A stretch of 64,000 bases of DNA from Erysipelothrix anatis. Its GTDB lineage: Bacteria > Bacillota_I > Bacilli_A > Erysipelotrichales > Erysipelotrichaceae. Location: assembly GCF_009828745.1 (NCBI RefSeq), contig NZ_WTSX01000009.1, positions 1 through 64,000 on the forward strand, read 5' to 3'. The notes under the pieces are model-generated. The model saw nothing but the letters and a program-made list of their open reading frames with translations, searched no databases and was not told the DNA's origin. The position numbers and the translations under genes were made by a program. Within the stretch, counting starts at the first letter, position 1, and every line of letters starts with the position of its first letter. Below are positions 1 to 8,446 of this stretch, piece after piece.

Positions 1-87
1 GACTATTTAAAATATTACAATGAAAATCGAATACAAGAAAAGCTAGGATATCAGTCTCCCGTTAATTATCGGTTGGCTTCATCCTAA
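1..87 (+). CDS. IS3-family transposase OrfB, C-terminal 28 residues
   Basis: Frame 1 reads from the window edge to a TAA at 85-87. The short peptide includes YYNENRIQEKLGYQSP followed by VNYR, the C-terminal signature of IS3/IS150-type OrfB transposases (catalytic DDE integrases), where the usual form is YYN-x-RIQ-x-KLGY-x-SP-x-x-YR. The D-D-E catalytic residues lie upstream, outside the window. Family assignment rests on this motif alone but it is very characteristic. Confidence 0.75.
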   Translation, partial: DYLKYYNENRIQEKLGYQSPVNYRLASS

Positions 88-128
88 CTTGGTTTTTTCT
101 TGAGTCCCAAGGAACTAGGTCAGTTCCA
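1..128 (+). mobile_element. Right end of an IS3-family insertion sequence (left part outside window)
   Basis: The first 87 bases encode the C-terminus of an IS3-family OrfB transposase. The following ~40 bases are non-coding and end in CCA at about 128, the TG...CA style of IS3 termini. Directly after this, sequence homologous to the ICE-B relaxase resumes in frame (CATGGTCTTTTT is shared with about 50973-50986). The IS is therefore inserted inside the relaxase gene of ICE-A. The exact end and the target duplication cannot be set because the left end lies outside the window. Confidence 0.75.
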
Positions 129-1256
129 CATCATGGTCTTTTTTATATAAGTGACGAACCTTTGGTACTTCAACATGTTAAAGGTATTGTTAAAGATCAT
201 CCTGGTAATATTTGGACAGCAATTATATCACTCAAAAGAGAAGATGCTACACGGCTTGGCTATGATAATCTCAACTTATGGAAATCACTCATTCGAAGTA
301 AGCAAAACGATGTTGCAAGATACTTGAAAATCGACACAGACAACTTCGAGTGGTATGCTGCGTTTCATGACGAATCACATCACCCTCATGTTCATTTAGT
401 TATGTTTGCTAAAGATGGGAAACAAGGATATCTCAATCAAAAATCAATGGATCAAATACGTTCTGTCTTTGCCCGTGAGATGTTCAAAGGTGAACATCTT
501 CATATCTATAAAAAACAAACACAACATCGTGACCAGTTGAAGTTTGTAAGTAAGGAACTTATACAAGAACATATTGATTCCCTTAATCAAAATATTAAAA
601 GTGACCCCAAGATCGATTCCTTACTCCTGAAATTACATGATGAGCTTAAATCTGTAAAAGGGAAACACTCTTATGGTTACCTCCAAAAACCTTTAAAACG
701 ATTGGTTGATGAAATTATTGATGAATTTTCAAATATACCCCATGTTCAAAACCTTTTAGATTTGTGGTATGAACAGAGAAACGAAATACTCAGTACCTAT
801 ACGAATAAACAAGAGCAAATCCGTCACCTCTCAGACCTTGAAGAATTTAAATCAATTAAGAATACCGTTATCAAACTGGCTAGAGAAATTCAAATTCTTG
901 ACCAAATACCTAAAACTATTATTGATACTACTTCACCAACAAAACTAGTTCGAGAAGACCAGGATAATCTTGTAGAAACCATGCCGATAATGGCTCCAGA
1001 AAATGATAAGGTTTTCAAAATGAAACTCAATTCAAAAAAAGATATTCAGTCTGATATGCCAGACATATCACCTAACCGAAAAAACTCTGCCATGTCATCT
1101 CAAAGTATTCGTTTGTTATACCACATTAGTAATCTCTTTGAATCGTCAATGATGAAACGAGTTCACAATTATCAAGTCGATCACAAACTCATTCTCAAAA
1201 TCAGAAAGCAAAAAATCACACTAGGTCAACATGAAAATGATTCACACAAAGACTAA
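129..1256 (+). pseudogene. MobP-type relaxase, 5' part removed by IS3 insertion (ICE-A)
   Basis: The reading frame is open from base 129 (HHGLFYISDEPLVLQHV...) and aligns with the ICE-B relaxase from about its residue 116 onward. It keeps the relaxase metal-binding three-histidine motif HDESHHPHVHL and the long helical C-terminal tail. The N-terminal ~115 residues and the start codon are replaced by the IS3 end. A TTG at 162 could start a shortened protein but has no convincing ribosome binding site. The family nicks oriT and covalently pilots the strand through the secretion channel; loss of the N-terminus should destroy this. Product assigned from the histidine motif and genetic context. 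Confidence 0.8.
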
Positions 1257-1307
1257 GCAATATAATGCACGATATATTGCGAATATACATAGAAATCGGA
1301 GGAACAT

Positions 1308-2678
1308 ATGCACTCAAAGAATAGCTTATATAAAGCAAACACTGTACCTATTAAAGAACTTCTAATCAAACTGAATGAACCTATTAAGAAAATTGGTAAA
1401 AGTATTCGATGGGAAAAACATAATTCAGTATCACTTAATGATAACTTATGGTATCAACATTCTCTAAAACGTGGTGGACTTCCTGTGGATTTTCTTACTA
1501 CGTTTTTTAATTACTCTAAAGAAGATGCAATATCATTCATTCTTAGTGAGTTTGAACTTGCTGGTGTGACAGTAGATGATTTGAAATCAAATATACCACT
1601 CAAACCACCGCCTAAAAATAGTAATTCTAGAATTATAGAAACATATCTCAAACAATTCAGATTTCTTGATAACTCAATTGTCGAGGAGTTTATCAACCAA
1701 GCGCTTATATATGAAGATCGAAAGTATCACAACTGTATCTTTGTTGGCAAAGATATCAATAGTTCCATCAAACATATTCATCGCCATAGTACCCATCTTT
1801 CTACAATTGACCTTAAAGGAAATCTTGATGGATCTGATGGTCGTTTTTCATTCAATTGGATTGGGTCTAATATCTCACTCTTTGTATTTGAAGCCCCGAT
1901 TGATTTGTTGTCATACATTACTTTAAATAACGAAAATTGGCAACAGAACTCTTACGTAGCATTATGCGGACTCTCCTCACAAGCAATTCATCGAATACTA
2001 AATGATGTACCATCAATTGAAAGAGTTATTCTTTGTCTTGATAACGATATTGCAGGTCAAGAAATCACCGCCCAACTTCAAGATGAATTGCGAGAAAATC
2101 CTACTATTGAAATATCAATCAAATATCCACGGTTTAAGGATTTTAATGAGGATCTTAAATTTATTCATAACCAACCCGTTACGCTTGGACTTAGAGAACC
2201 CTTCTATCAATTTGCAAATGATACACTTCAAACAGTTGTGAAACTATCTCAAAAGGAAAAGGATAAATCACTGAAAGATCTAATGAACAGCATTTCAGTT
2301 GTTTACTACGGTGTTAACTTTACATCTCCAAAGCAAATTGAGAAATATCGAAATGCACTCCTTGAAAGCGGAAGAGATGCTTTAATGCTAGCTCGGCAAC
2401 AATATCGACATTTTGAAATTCGTTATTCAATGAATGACATGGTTGACCTTGTCAAAGATGAATCGGAACCATTTATGAAATACTGTGAACATGACAAGAA
2501 ATTTACTGGATTCACAAAAGAACTTGATATCATCAAAATATTGTTTACCACCAAAATTTATCTTACTGAAGATGAAAAAAATCAATTAATACAATCACTC
2601 ATGAGTCTTGCAAAATATTGCATATATACTCATGTTTTTTTATCGTTAAATGAAAGGAAAATCATCAATGAAAAATAA
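1308..2678 (+). CDS. Toprim/DUF3991-type primase-like protein of ICE-A
   Basis: This 456-residue protein starts at an ATG behind GGAGGAAC, 51 bases after the relaxase. The N-terminal third (SIRWEKHNSVS..., LWYQHSLKRGGLPVDFL) resembles the CHC2/DUF3991-like module of mobile-element primases. The central part has Toprim-like features: VFEAPIDLLSY (conserved glutamate) and VILCLDNDIAGQ (D-x-D). Such proteins accompany relaxases in Firmicutes conjugative elements and probably prime or process transferred DNA; the biochemical role is inferred. The ICE-B equivalent at 52137-53486 has the same motifs. The gene is followed after a short overlap zone by the small gene at 2668. Confidence 0.75.
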   Translation: MHSKNSLYKANTVPIKELLIKLNEPIKKIGKSIRWEKHNSVSLNDNLWYQHSLKRGGLPVDFLTTFFNYSKEDAISFILSEFELAGVTVDDLKSNIPLKPPPKNSNSRIIETYLKQFRFLDNSIVEEFINQALIYEDRKYHNCIFVGKDINSSIKHIHRHSTHLSTIDLKGNLDGSDGRFSFNWIGSNISLFVFEAPIDLLSYITLNNENWQQNSYVALCGLSSQAIHRILNDVPSIERVILCLDNDIAGQEITAQLQDELRENPTIEISIKYPRFKDFNEDLKFIHNQPVTLGLREPFYQFANDTLQTVVKLSQKEKDKSLKDLMNSISVVYYGVNFTSPKQIEKYRNALLESGRDALMLARQQYRHFEIRYSMNDMVDLVKDESEPFMKYCEHDKKFTGFTKELDIIKILFTTKIYLTEDEKNQLIQSLMSLAKYCIYTHVFLSLNERKIINEK

Positions 2679-2916
2679 TCAAAAACCCAAATCTCCACTA
2701 ATTGGCGCAGATGGAAATATCTTCAATCTTATTGGTGTTGCTTCAAGAACACTAAAGGAAAACAACATGTCCATAGAAGCTTCTGAAATGTCTACAAGAG
2801 TCTTTGAATCAAATAGTTATGAAGAAGCACTTAATATCATTACTGAATATGTAGAGCCTGTTGAGGTTGGTTTTGAGCAGGAAGAAGAAAGTTATGATAT
2901 GGAGTTTGAAGAATAA
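2668..2916 (+). CDS. Small acidic conjugation-operon protein (ICE-A)
   Basis: This 82-residue protein lies between the primase-like gene and the coupling protein. I choose the ATG at 2668 (MKNNQKPKSP) because it matches the start of the ICE-B homologue at 53490; an in-frame ATG at 2650 lies inside the end of the previous gene. Conserved between copies: PxxxADGNIFNL, then IGVASRTLK and an acidic C-terminus. No known enzymatic motif is seen. Its stop overlaps the first base of the next ATG (TAATG), so it is translationally coupled to the VirD4-like gene. Its role is unknown. Confidence 0.75.
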   Translation: MKNNQKPKSPLIGADGNIFNLIGVASRTLKENNMSIEASEMSTRVFESNSYEEALNIITEYVEPVEVGFEQEEESYDMEFEE

Positions 2917-4619
2917 TGGATATTCAATCAATCGTCATTCTTTCTCTTATTGGGTTAGGTCTTGTTATCATTGCTTTTGTCTCAAACAGAAACTACAATC
3001 TCAACAGTATTCAAAATAAACGTGTAGGACAAGGACAACATGGTACCGCTCGTTTTGCAACGTCACACGAAATTAAAAAGACATATCGATCAATCCCTTA
3101 TACTCCATATCTATGGCGTAAGCAAAGCGTTAAAACACCCTCACAAGGCGTTATTGTTGGATATCAGAAGATACATAGGAAAGTTTATGCACTAGTCGAT
3201 GATAGCGATGTTCACACACTGATGATTGGATCAGCAGGAGTTGGTAAAACAGCTTACTTTCTCTATCCGAATTTAGAACTTGCTTGTGCAAGTGGTATGT
3301 CTTTTTTATGTACTGACACAAAAGGTGATCTGTTTCGTAATTACGCGACCATTGCTGAGAAGTACTATGGTTACAAGATATCCGTGATTGATTTAAGAAA
3401 ACCACTTCAAAGTCATCATTTCAATATGCTCCACCTAGTCAATAAGTATATGGATGTGTATCTTATGAATAAAGCAGACGTTTCTATTAAAGCTAAAGCT
3501 GAGAAATATTCAAAGATCATTGCTAAGACAATCATTTACTCAAGTGGTTCAGATATGAACTTTGGTCAAAATCAATTCTTTTATGATTCTGCAGAAGGAT
3601 TACTAACTGCAACCATTCTTATAATTGCAGAGTATGCTGAACCATCGAAACGACATATTGTTTCTGTATTTAAACTCATTCAAGACTTAATGGCTCCAGC
3701 AACAAATAAATCTAATGAATTTAAACTCCTTATTGATTTACTACCCGAGAATCATAAAGCGCGCTGGTTTGCAGGTGCATCACTCAATACTTCTGAACAA
3801 TCCATGCAATCTATCTTATCAACAGCACTTGCTCGTCTGAATACCTTTATTGATTCAGAACTTGAACAAGTGCTTTGTTTTGACACTGACATCGATACCG
3901 AAATATTCTGTAGTCAAAAGTCTGCTATCTTCTTAGTCCTACCTGAAGAAGACAACACTAAACATTTCATCATCTCTTTGATCATCCAACAACTCTATCG
4001 GGAAATATTATCCGTAGCAGATGACATGGGTGGAACCCTTAAAAATAGAGTTATGTTTTACCTTGACGAGATTGGCACTATACCAAAAATCGATAGTATT
4101 GAGATGATGTTTAGTGCATCGCGTTCCCGTAAACTCTCTATCGTAGCTATTATTCAGTCATTAGCGCAACTTGAAAAGAACTACGATAAAAATGGTGCTG
4201 AAATAATTGTTGACAATTGTCAACTCTCTATTTTTGGTGGTTTTGCTCCAAACTCCGAAACTGCAGAGGTACTTTCGAAAAATCTTGGTAACCAAACTAT
4301 TATGAGTGGATCGGTGAGTAAAGGTAAAGGAGATTCATCTCAAAGTCTGCAAATGATAGAGAGACCGCTTATGACCCCGGATGAATTGAAATCTATGCCT
4401 AAAGGTAACTTTATTGTAATGAAAACCGGGTCAAATCCTATGAGGTCAAAGTTAGAACTATTTACTAAGTGGGGTATTTTGTTTGAGGAACCTTACAGTA
4501 TTAAAGTAAACTCTCAACAGCAAGTTGAGTATGTCTCTAAAACTGAAATATTAAAAGCAGTCACCACAACTCCTCAAATACAAGTTACTGAACGGAAAGG
4601 AAAGATAAAACTTGAGTAA
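2916..4619 (+). CDS. VirD4/TraG-type coupling ATPase (ICE-A)
   Basis: This 567-residue protein has an N-terminal transmembrane helix (about residues 5-23). It is followed by a P-loop GSAGVGKT near residues 105-112, a Walker B-like FYLDEIGTIPK and the conserved SRSRKLS...IQSLAQL region typical of type IV coupling proteins. The family docks the relaxase-DNA complex at the membrane and pumps the strand into the secretion channel. It overlaps the previous stop by one base and the next gene by eight. It is closely similar along its full length to the ICE-B protein at 53732-55441. It appears intact although the relaxase it serves is broken. Confidence 0.93.
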   Translation: MDIQSIVILSLIGLGLVIIAFVSNRNYNLNSIQNKRVGQGQHGTARFATSHEIKKTYRSIPYTPYLWRKQSVKTPSQGVIVGYQKIHRKVYALVDDSDVHTLMIGSAGVGKTAYFLYPNLELACASGMSFLCTDTKGDLFRNYATIAEKYYGYKISVIDLRKPLQSHHFNMLHLVNKYMDVYLMNKADVSIKAKAEKYSKIIAKTIIYSSGSDMNFGQNQFFYDSAEGLLTATILIIAEYAEPSKRHIVSVFKLIQDLMAPATNKSNEFKLLIDLLPENHKARWFAGASLNTSEQSMQSILSTALARLNTFIDSELEQVLCFDTDIDTEIFCSQKSAIFLVLPEEDNTKHFIISLIIQQLYREILSVADDMGGTLKNRVMFYLDEIGTIPKIDSIEMMFSASRSRKLSIVAIIQSLAQLEKNYDKNGAEIIVDNCQLSIFGGFAPNSETAEVLSKNLGNQTIMSGSVSKGKGDSSQSLQMIERPLMTPDELKSMPKGNFIVMKTGSNPMRSKLELFTKWGILFEEPYSIKVNSQQQVEYVSKTEILKAVTTTPQIQVTERKGKIKLE

Positions 4620-4869
4620 TCGTCTTGAGATTTTCAACTCAAACATCAGCGCTATTGGAATCCTTGTATACCTCTATCTCGAAAGACATGGTGCACGAAA
4701 AAAGCAATGTTTCCACTCAATCAGAACCATTGCTTCTAATTTAAACATTTCAGACAGAACTGTCAGACGAGTACTTAATGAACTCGAATCTAACAAATTT
4801 ATACTTAGAACGCACCGTTACAGAGCTAATGGAGCAAAATCAAGTAACTTGTATGAAATTTTAAAATAG
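4612..4869 (+). CDS. Winged-helix DNA-binding protein, TTG start (ICE-A)
   Basis: This 85-residue protein begins at a TTG that overlaps the end of the coupling-protein gene. The same TTG-overlap arrangement recurs at 55434 in ICE-B, which supports the start. The sequence SIRTIASNLNISDRTVRRVLNELESNKFI is a helix-turn-helix of the HTH_36/replication-initiator type, and a basic tail follows. It probably binds DNA and may regulate the transfer operon or assist oriT processing; this is inferred. The last gene of the conserved block; the 223 bases that follow hold no gene I can support. Confidence 0.8.
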   Translation: MSNRLEIFNSNISAIGILVYLYLERHGARKKQCFHSIRTIASNLNISDRTVRRVLNELESNKFILRTHRYRANGAKSSNLYEILK

Positions 4870-5092
4870 TTAGATGTAAAGGAAGTAGTATAAATTTCTA
4901 CTGTCCTATGGATACGGTCATCAAGTCCTATCTTATTAGCTTTATACTCTATATACTGAATACAAAGAAATGATTAACTACTTCTATACAAATAATTACC
5001 TGAAATAGAAATCAATCTATTGATTTTGATTCATATAGTATTTAGAAATTCAAAACAATCTTCTTTAACTGAAGCATGAATTACAGAGATTG

Positions 5093-5338
5093 TCACTTAG
5101 TCTTATTTGATTTCCGAAATAAAATAACACCAATTCCCGATATAGAAAAACCAATAACTAACAAAATTATTCGTGATATCAAGTCCACTGTTCCTAAATT
5201 CATTTGTGTATTCAACATTTTATTGAAAAATAAATCTGTAATTATAAAACTTCCCAGTGTACTTGCTCCAAAAATAGCAATAGCTAATCCTAAAAAAATT
5301 AAAATAAATGAAATTGTTTCCTTTTTTTTGTTAATCAC
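5093..5338 (-). CDS. Small two-helix membrane protein, possible immunity protein
   Basis: This is a hydrophobic protein of about 81 residues with two clear transmembrane segments (TISFILIFLGLAIAIFGAS and LISRIILLVIGFSISGIGV) and a lysine-rich C-terminus. I place the start at GTG 5338 because GGAGGAGAAC sits directly in front; the frame is open further upstream to 5401. It shares strand and neighbourhood with two secreted proteins (5500-6891), the usual position for a bacteriocin immunity protein, but no family motif proves this. The opposite-strand open frame is a shadow: only this strand shows membrane periodicity. Confidence 0.6.
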   Translation of the reverse strand: MINKKKETISFILIFLGLAIAIFGASTLGSFIITDLFFNKMLNTQMNLGTVDLISRIILLVIGFSISGIGVILFRKSNKTK

Positions 5339-5499
5339 TCGTTCTCCTCCATTAAGTGCAACTCTAATCCAGTCTTCCATACCCAAATGGGTTTTCTTCA
5401 CTTATTAACATATAACACGGTCTCACACTAACATAGAATATTTATATTAGTATGTTACCATTATTTTTGATCATTTACATAAAAGTATCATTTTTAATT

Positions 5500-6180
5500 T
5501 TATGCCCATTGACCATATTCAACGGTACATCTATATGTCCAAAGGGCAACCTTACCAGCAGATAGTGCCCACCCAGCTGGTGTAGCAAACTCCACGAGCT
5601 TTAGAGCTGCTTTTTTACCAAGTTTATTTACAGCTATTTGTGCCATTTTTTGAACAGCTTGATAATATGCTTTTTTTCCAACAAGATTGACAAGTTCTCC
5701 ATGTCCAATAAATAGTGCTGTTGAAAGTCCAAAACTCCTTGCTATTTGTTTTATAAAACAACTTGCAAATCTACCAGTATGATATCCAATGCCTTGGTTC
5801 ATAACAGAATATTCCGAGGATCGACTATTTTGGTTAACCAACTTTCTAAGCTCCGTTGATTCTGGTGTTACTCCATATTCAGATTCCAACCTATCCACAT
5901 CAACAGAAATCAGATTACCGTCTATGTCTGTCACAAAAACTGTAGACATCAATTCATCAATTGCTTGCGCTGATTGGTGAATTAATTGCTCTACATCATT
6001 ATTAGAGAGTGAATCCAGTTCTATAAACACTGAAGAATCATTATTTATAAGATCGTTATCATCAATACACTCATTTTGTGAAATTGTTTTTTCCTCTGCT
6101 AATACACTAACAGAAGTACTATAACCGAAAATACCTAAAGTCATAGCAAATACTAGAACACTTAGTAGTACTTTTTTCAT
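5500..6180 (-). CDS. Secreted protein with hydrophobic glycine/alanine-rich C-terminus; bacteriocin or toxin candidate
   Basis: About 226 residues. AAAGGAGAG precedes two adjacent ATGs (6183 and 6180). A typical signal peptide (KKVLLSVLVFAMTLGIFG...SVLA) is followed by an acidic propeptide-like region (NNDVEQLIHQSAQAIDEL) and a C-terminal ~90 residues. That last part is rich in G, A and K and contains helices such as NKLGKKAALKLVEFATPAGW and ALSAGKVALWTY. This resembles a membrane-active peptide. Two cysteines remain in the mature part (FASCFIK, TYRCTV). The family is not recognised; a toxin role is inferred from composition and neighbours. Confidence 0.6.
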   Translation of the reverse strand: MKKVLLSVLVFAMTLGIFGYSTSVSVLAEEKTISQNECIDDNDLINNDSSVFIELDSLSNNDVEQLIHQSAQAIDELMSTVFVTDIDGNLISVDVDRLESEYGVTPESTELRKLVNQNSRSSEYSVMNQGIGYHTGRFASCFIKQIARSFGLSTALFIGHGELVNLVGKKAYYQAVQKMAQIAVNKLGKKAALKLVEFATPAGWALSAGKVALWTYRCTVEYGQWA

Positions 6181-6264
6181 CATTCTCTCCTTTTTTATAT
6201 GAGTTAATAAACTCCTCAATAAATTATTATTAATAGTTACTGCTTTAATCAAATATTACGTTAA

Positions 6265-6891
6265 CTAATTGAAAGAAAATTCTTTTTTTCCACTTTCATA
6301 AACATAAAACATACTTCTAGCTGTTTTGAATTGGGATGAAAGACCAGAGACTCCAAACGAAGCCTTGAAAACTGCACGACCGACAGCGTACTTACCGTTC
6401 CCTCCAATCCAAGATGATTGAGAATCTTTACTAATTTGCAAAAGAGGATTCAAATTCACGGTTACATAAGTATTATGATAATTAATTTGAGTTACATTTC
6501 CACCACTCGTTTTGTATCCTATTTCAGACTTAATTCCAAGAATTTTCAATCCAAATATATGAACGTATTGCTCATGCCATGAACTTTTATCAGAAGCTCT
6601 GAGCATTAATACTCTTGCTAAACTATTATTCTCTTGTTCCTCGCTATACTCAACATTGGGATCATCACTCTCCCCTAACCATACATCAGGAACTGATAAT
6701 AATTTGACTGTTTTTTCTTTATCGTTCTTACTTAGCATCACAAACTGTGAATAGGTTTCAATGGAATTCTCTTTTAAATACTGCTCATACTCTTCAACGC
6801 TTATCAAAGAAGTTTCTGCACTAACAGGAGCAACTAAAACTCCTAAAGTAATTATAGTTATAAAACAAATTGACATTATTTTCTTTATCAT
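6265..6891 (-). CDS. Secreted protein of unknown family, partner of the 5500-6180 protein
   Basis: 208 residues starting at ATG 6891 behind AGGAG, with a signal peptide (MIKKIMSICFITIITLGVLVAPVSA). The mature part starts with SVEEYEQYLKENSIETYSQF and ends in a beta-rich region (NVTQINYHNTYVTVNLNPLL, KAVFKASFGVSGLSSQF-like pattern). No catalytic motif is seen. It lies 85 bases upstream of the other secreted gene on the same strand, so the two are probably cotranscribed. Likely an exported effector or a processing/accessory partner; function unknown. Confidence 0.6.
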   Translation of the reverse strand: MIKKIMSICFITIITLGVLVAPVSAETSLISVEEYEQYLKENSIETYSQFVMLSKNDKEKTVKLLSVPDVWLGESDDPNVEYSEEQENNSLARVLMLRASDKSSWHEQYVHIFGLKILGIKSEIGYKTSGGNVTQINYHNTYVTVNLNPLLQISKDSQSSWIGGNGKYAVGRAVFKASFGVSGLSSQFKTARSMFYVYESGKKEFSFN

Positions 6892-7262
6892 TAATATTCT
6901 CCTATTTTCACTTCACTTGAAGCAACAATTTTTAAAACTATTAACTATTCCAATCTACATCACTCAAACAACTGTTCCTACCAATCACCTCCACTTAATC
7001 TAAATCTGATTACTTGTTGCTAACATTTATCGTACTATTACTTTATTACTAATTTGTAATTGGCTCTCTCTGACTAATTGTAATTTCAGTAACATAAGCG
7101 AAGCAATATACACGCTTCATGATCCGGGTATCCTAACTGAATATTTTCAAGATACTCGATTTTTATATTCAGCAACCTGTGAATTAATTATTTCCTATAT
7201 ACATAAAAAAGGAAAGAAACATTTGTGCCTCAATAGCAACAATCTGTTTCTTTCCTTGTTCT
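6892..7262. other. Intergenic stretch of the cargo patch
   Basis: These 371 bases separate the two secreted-protein genes from the XRE gene. They hold the upstream (promoter) region of the 6891 gene, AT-rich with no unambiguous -35/-10 pair that I can defend, and the terminator at 7209-7257. No coding frame with a plausible ribosome binding site was found. Confidence 0.5.
7209..7257 (-). terminator. Rho-independent terminator of the XRE gene
   Basis: AAGGAAAGAAACA (7209-7221) pairs perfectly over 13 bp with TGTTTCTTTCCTT (7245-7257). Read on the minus strand the stem is followed by a run of six T. It sits six bases beyond the stop of the minus-strand XRE gene. Confidence 0.85.
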
Positions 7263-7673
7263 CTAACTTAGTAGATTCATAAATGAGATATAACTAAAGG
7301 TAAATGCTACAGCAATAAAGACAGTAATGGAAATTCTAGCAACAACTATTTTCTTAATATTTCCTCTTATTGTGTTCTTATATCTAATCAAGTAATAAAC
7401 TAAATAAAGTATCCCTATGATAGGAATCCATATAAGAAATTTATTGAAATCATCGGTCGTTTCGAATTTTTCATCCAAAAAATATGCTTCACTATCCTTT
7501 ACTAATTCATCGATAGAACAATTATATATTTCTGACAATTTTGTTAGTGATTGTATATCTGGTTGTGTTTTTCCATTTTCCCATCTCGATATCGCTTGCC
7601 TTGTTACACAAAGTTCTTTAGCAATTTGATCTTGAGTTAATCCTCTTGATTCACGTATTTCCTTTAATCTCAT
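7263..7673 (-). CDS. XRE-family regulator with C-terminal membrane segments
   Basis: 136 residues. The start is ATG 7673 because AAGGGGA lies 7 bases upstream; the frame also has an ATG at 7691. Residues 1-60 form a classic XRE helix-turn-helix (LKEIRESRGLTQDQIAKELC, VTRQAISRWENG, SIDELVKD). The second half carries two hydrophobic helices (KFLIWIPIIGILYLVYYLI and ISITVFIAVAFTFSYISF), so the protein is probably membrane-tethered. Such regulators often sense envelope signals and control adjacent peptide or transporter genes. It is the likely controller of the secreted-protein cluster on the same strand; this is inference. Confidence 0.85.
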   Translation of the reverse strand: MRLKEIRESRGLTQDQIAKELCVTRQAISRWENGKTQPDIQSLTKLSEIYNCSIDELVKDSEAYFLDEKFETTDDFNKFLIWIPIIGILYLVYYLIRYKNTIRGNIKKIVVARISITVFIAVAFTFSYISFMNLLS

Positions 7674-7837
7674 ATCAGTCCCCTTATACATTATAATACT
7701 ATATCAATTATGGGTAACAATCAACAATTCTTGTATTTTCAAAAACCTAATTATTAATAATGAATCATCAATCCACAACACATACATGATATCGCTTACA
7801 ATTAGTGTATACCGGCTAGACTTTTTCGGTAAATTGG

Positions 7838-7892
7838 CCTCTCAAAATGAATTCTGATAACAATCAGAATCATTTTATATGGGAGGTTTTTT
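7838..7892 (+). terminator. Terminator/attenuator in the leader of the ICE-A sigma-like gene
   Basis: A long hairpin: CCTCTC pairs with GGGAGG on the outside, and AAAATGA-ATTCTGAT pairs with ATCAGAAT-CATTTT inside with one bulged A. It is followed by TTTTTT (7887-7892). It lies 70 bases upstream of the sigma-like start codon and points at that gene. ICE-B has a hairpin of different sequence at the same place (59456-59500), so the structure rather than the sequence is kept. Confidence 0.8.
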
Positions 7893-7913
7893 ATATTGTT
7901 CATTCGTGCACCA

Positions 7914-7954
7914 CCTGTTTCAAATCAAAAAAAGTTGATTACAGAAACAGGAGG
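7914..7954 (+). promoter_or_regulatory. Hairpin overlapping the ribosome binding site of the sigma-like gene (ICE-A)
   Basis: CCTGTTTC (7914-7921) is the exact reverse complement of GAAACAGG (7944-7951), and ATC/GAT extends the stem inward. The 3' arm contains the first AGG of the AGGAGG ribosome binding site (7949-7954), so the fold would hide it. The same arms occur at 59523-59557 in ICE-B while the loop differs. It would lower or gate translation of the regulator. Confidence 0.65.
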
Positions 7955-7962
7955 AAGTAAAT

Positions 7963-8376
7963 ATGCATAACAAATATGTGATCTACGTTAACAATCAAGC
8001 CATTAGTGTTAGTAAAGAAATCTACACAGAATATTGGAAGAGTATAGAACATGAGCGATACCTTACAAAATTAATTCGAAAGACTTGGATTTATTTAGAC
8101 CATCTTTTTGATGAGTATGAATCAAATACACTTGAATACAAGCTAATTCAGGACAAAAACCCAACAAGAAATGAGGCATACAAAATGGATAAATATGAAG
8201 CTTTGCATAATGCTATTAAACAATTAACTGAAGATGAAATGGACTTAATAATTTCTCTTTACTTTGACGGATTCAATCAAACTGAATATGCCAAGTACAT
8301 TGGAAAATCTCAACAAACAATTAGTAAGAATCATAAGAAAATACTGAAAAAACTAAAAAAATTAATAAATTCATGA
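7963..8376 (+). CDS. Sigma-70-like region 4 regulator (ICE-A), similar in role to Tn916 Orf7
   Basis: 137 residues, ATG behind AGGAGG. A charged N-terminal part contains YWKSIEHERYLTK and YLDHLFDEYESNTLE. The C-terminal ~55 residues look like sigma region 4: LTEDEMDLIISLYFDGFNQ, TEYAKYIGKSQQTISKNHKK (helix-turn-helix) and a lysine-rich end. Small sigma-like proteins of this kind sit ahead of xis-int in Tn916-type elements and activate excision and transfer genes. Translation and transcription appear gated by the leader structures at 7838-7954. A homologue sits at 59570-59983. Promoter targets cannot be named from sequence. Confidence 0.8.
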   Translation: MHNKYVIYVNNQAISVSKEIYTEYWKSIEHERYLTKLIRKTWIYLDHLFDEYESNTLEYKLIQDKNPTRNEAYKMDKYEALHNAIKQLTEDEMDLIISLYFDGFNQTEYAKYIGKSQQTISKNHKKILKKLKKLINS

Positions 8377-8417
8377 TTTTTGGTTGTAGAAAGGCTCTGA
8401 GATTCCTTATCTCTATA

Positions 8418-8443
8418 GAGGGGTTGATTTTCATCCCCCTCTT
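8418..8443 (+). terminator. Terminator-like hairpin after the sigma-like gene (ICE-A)
   Basis: GAGGGG (8418-8423) pairs with CCCCTC (8436-8441) around TTGATTTTCATC and is followed by TT. It lies 42 bases after the sigma-like stop, just before the structured RNA. The T-run is short, so it may be a leaky terminator or the first helix of the RNA. The ICE-B equivalent is at about 60025-60050 with a weaker stem. Confidence 0.5.
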
Positions 8444-8446
8444 CTC

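Noticed and set aside
5076-5408. Plus-strand 110-residue open frame
   Set aside because: The minus strand encodes a protein with clear membrane helices and a GGAGGAGAAC ribosome binding site; the plus frame is its shadow.
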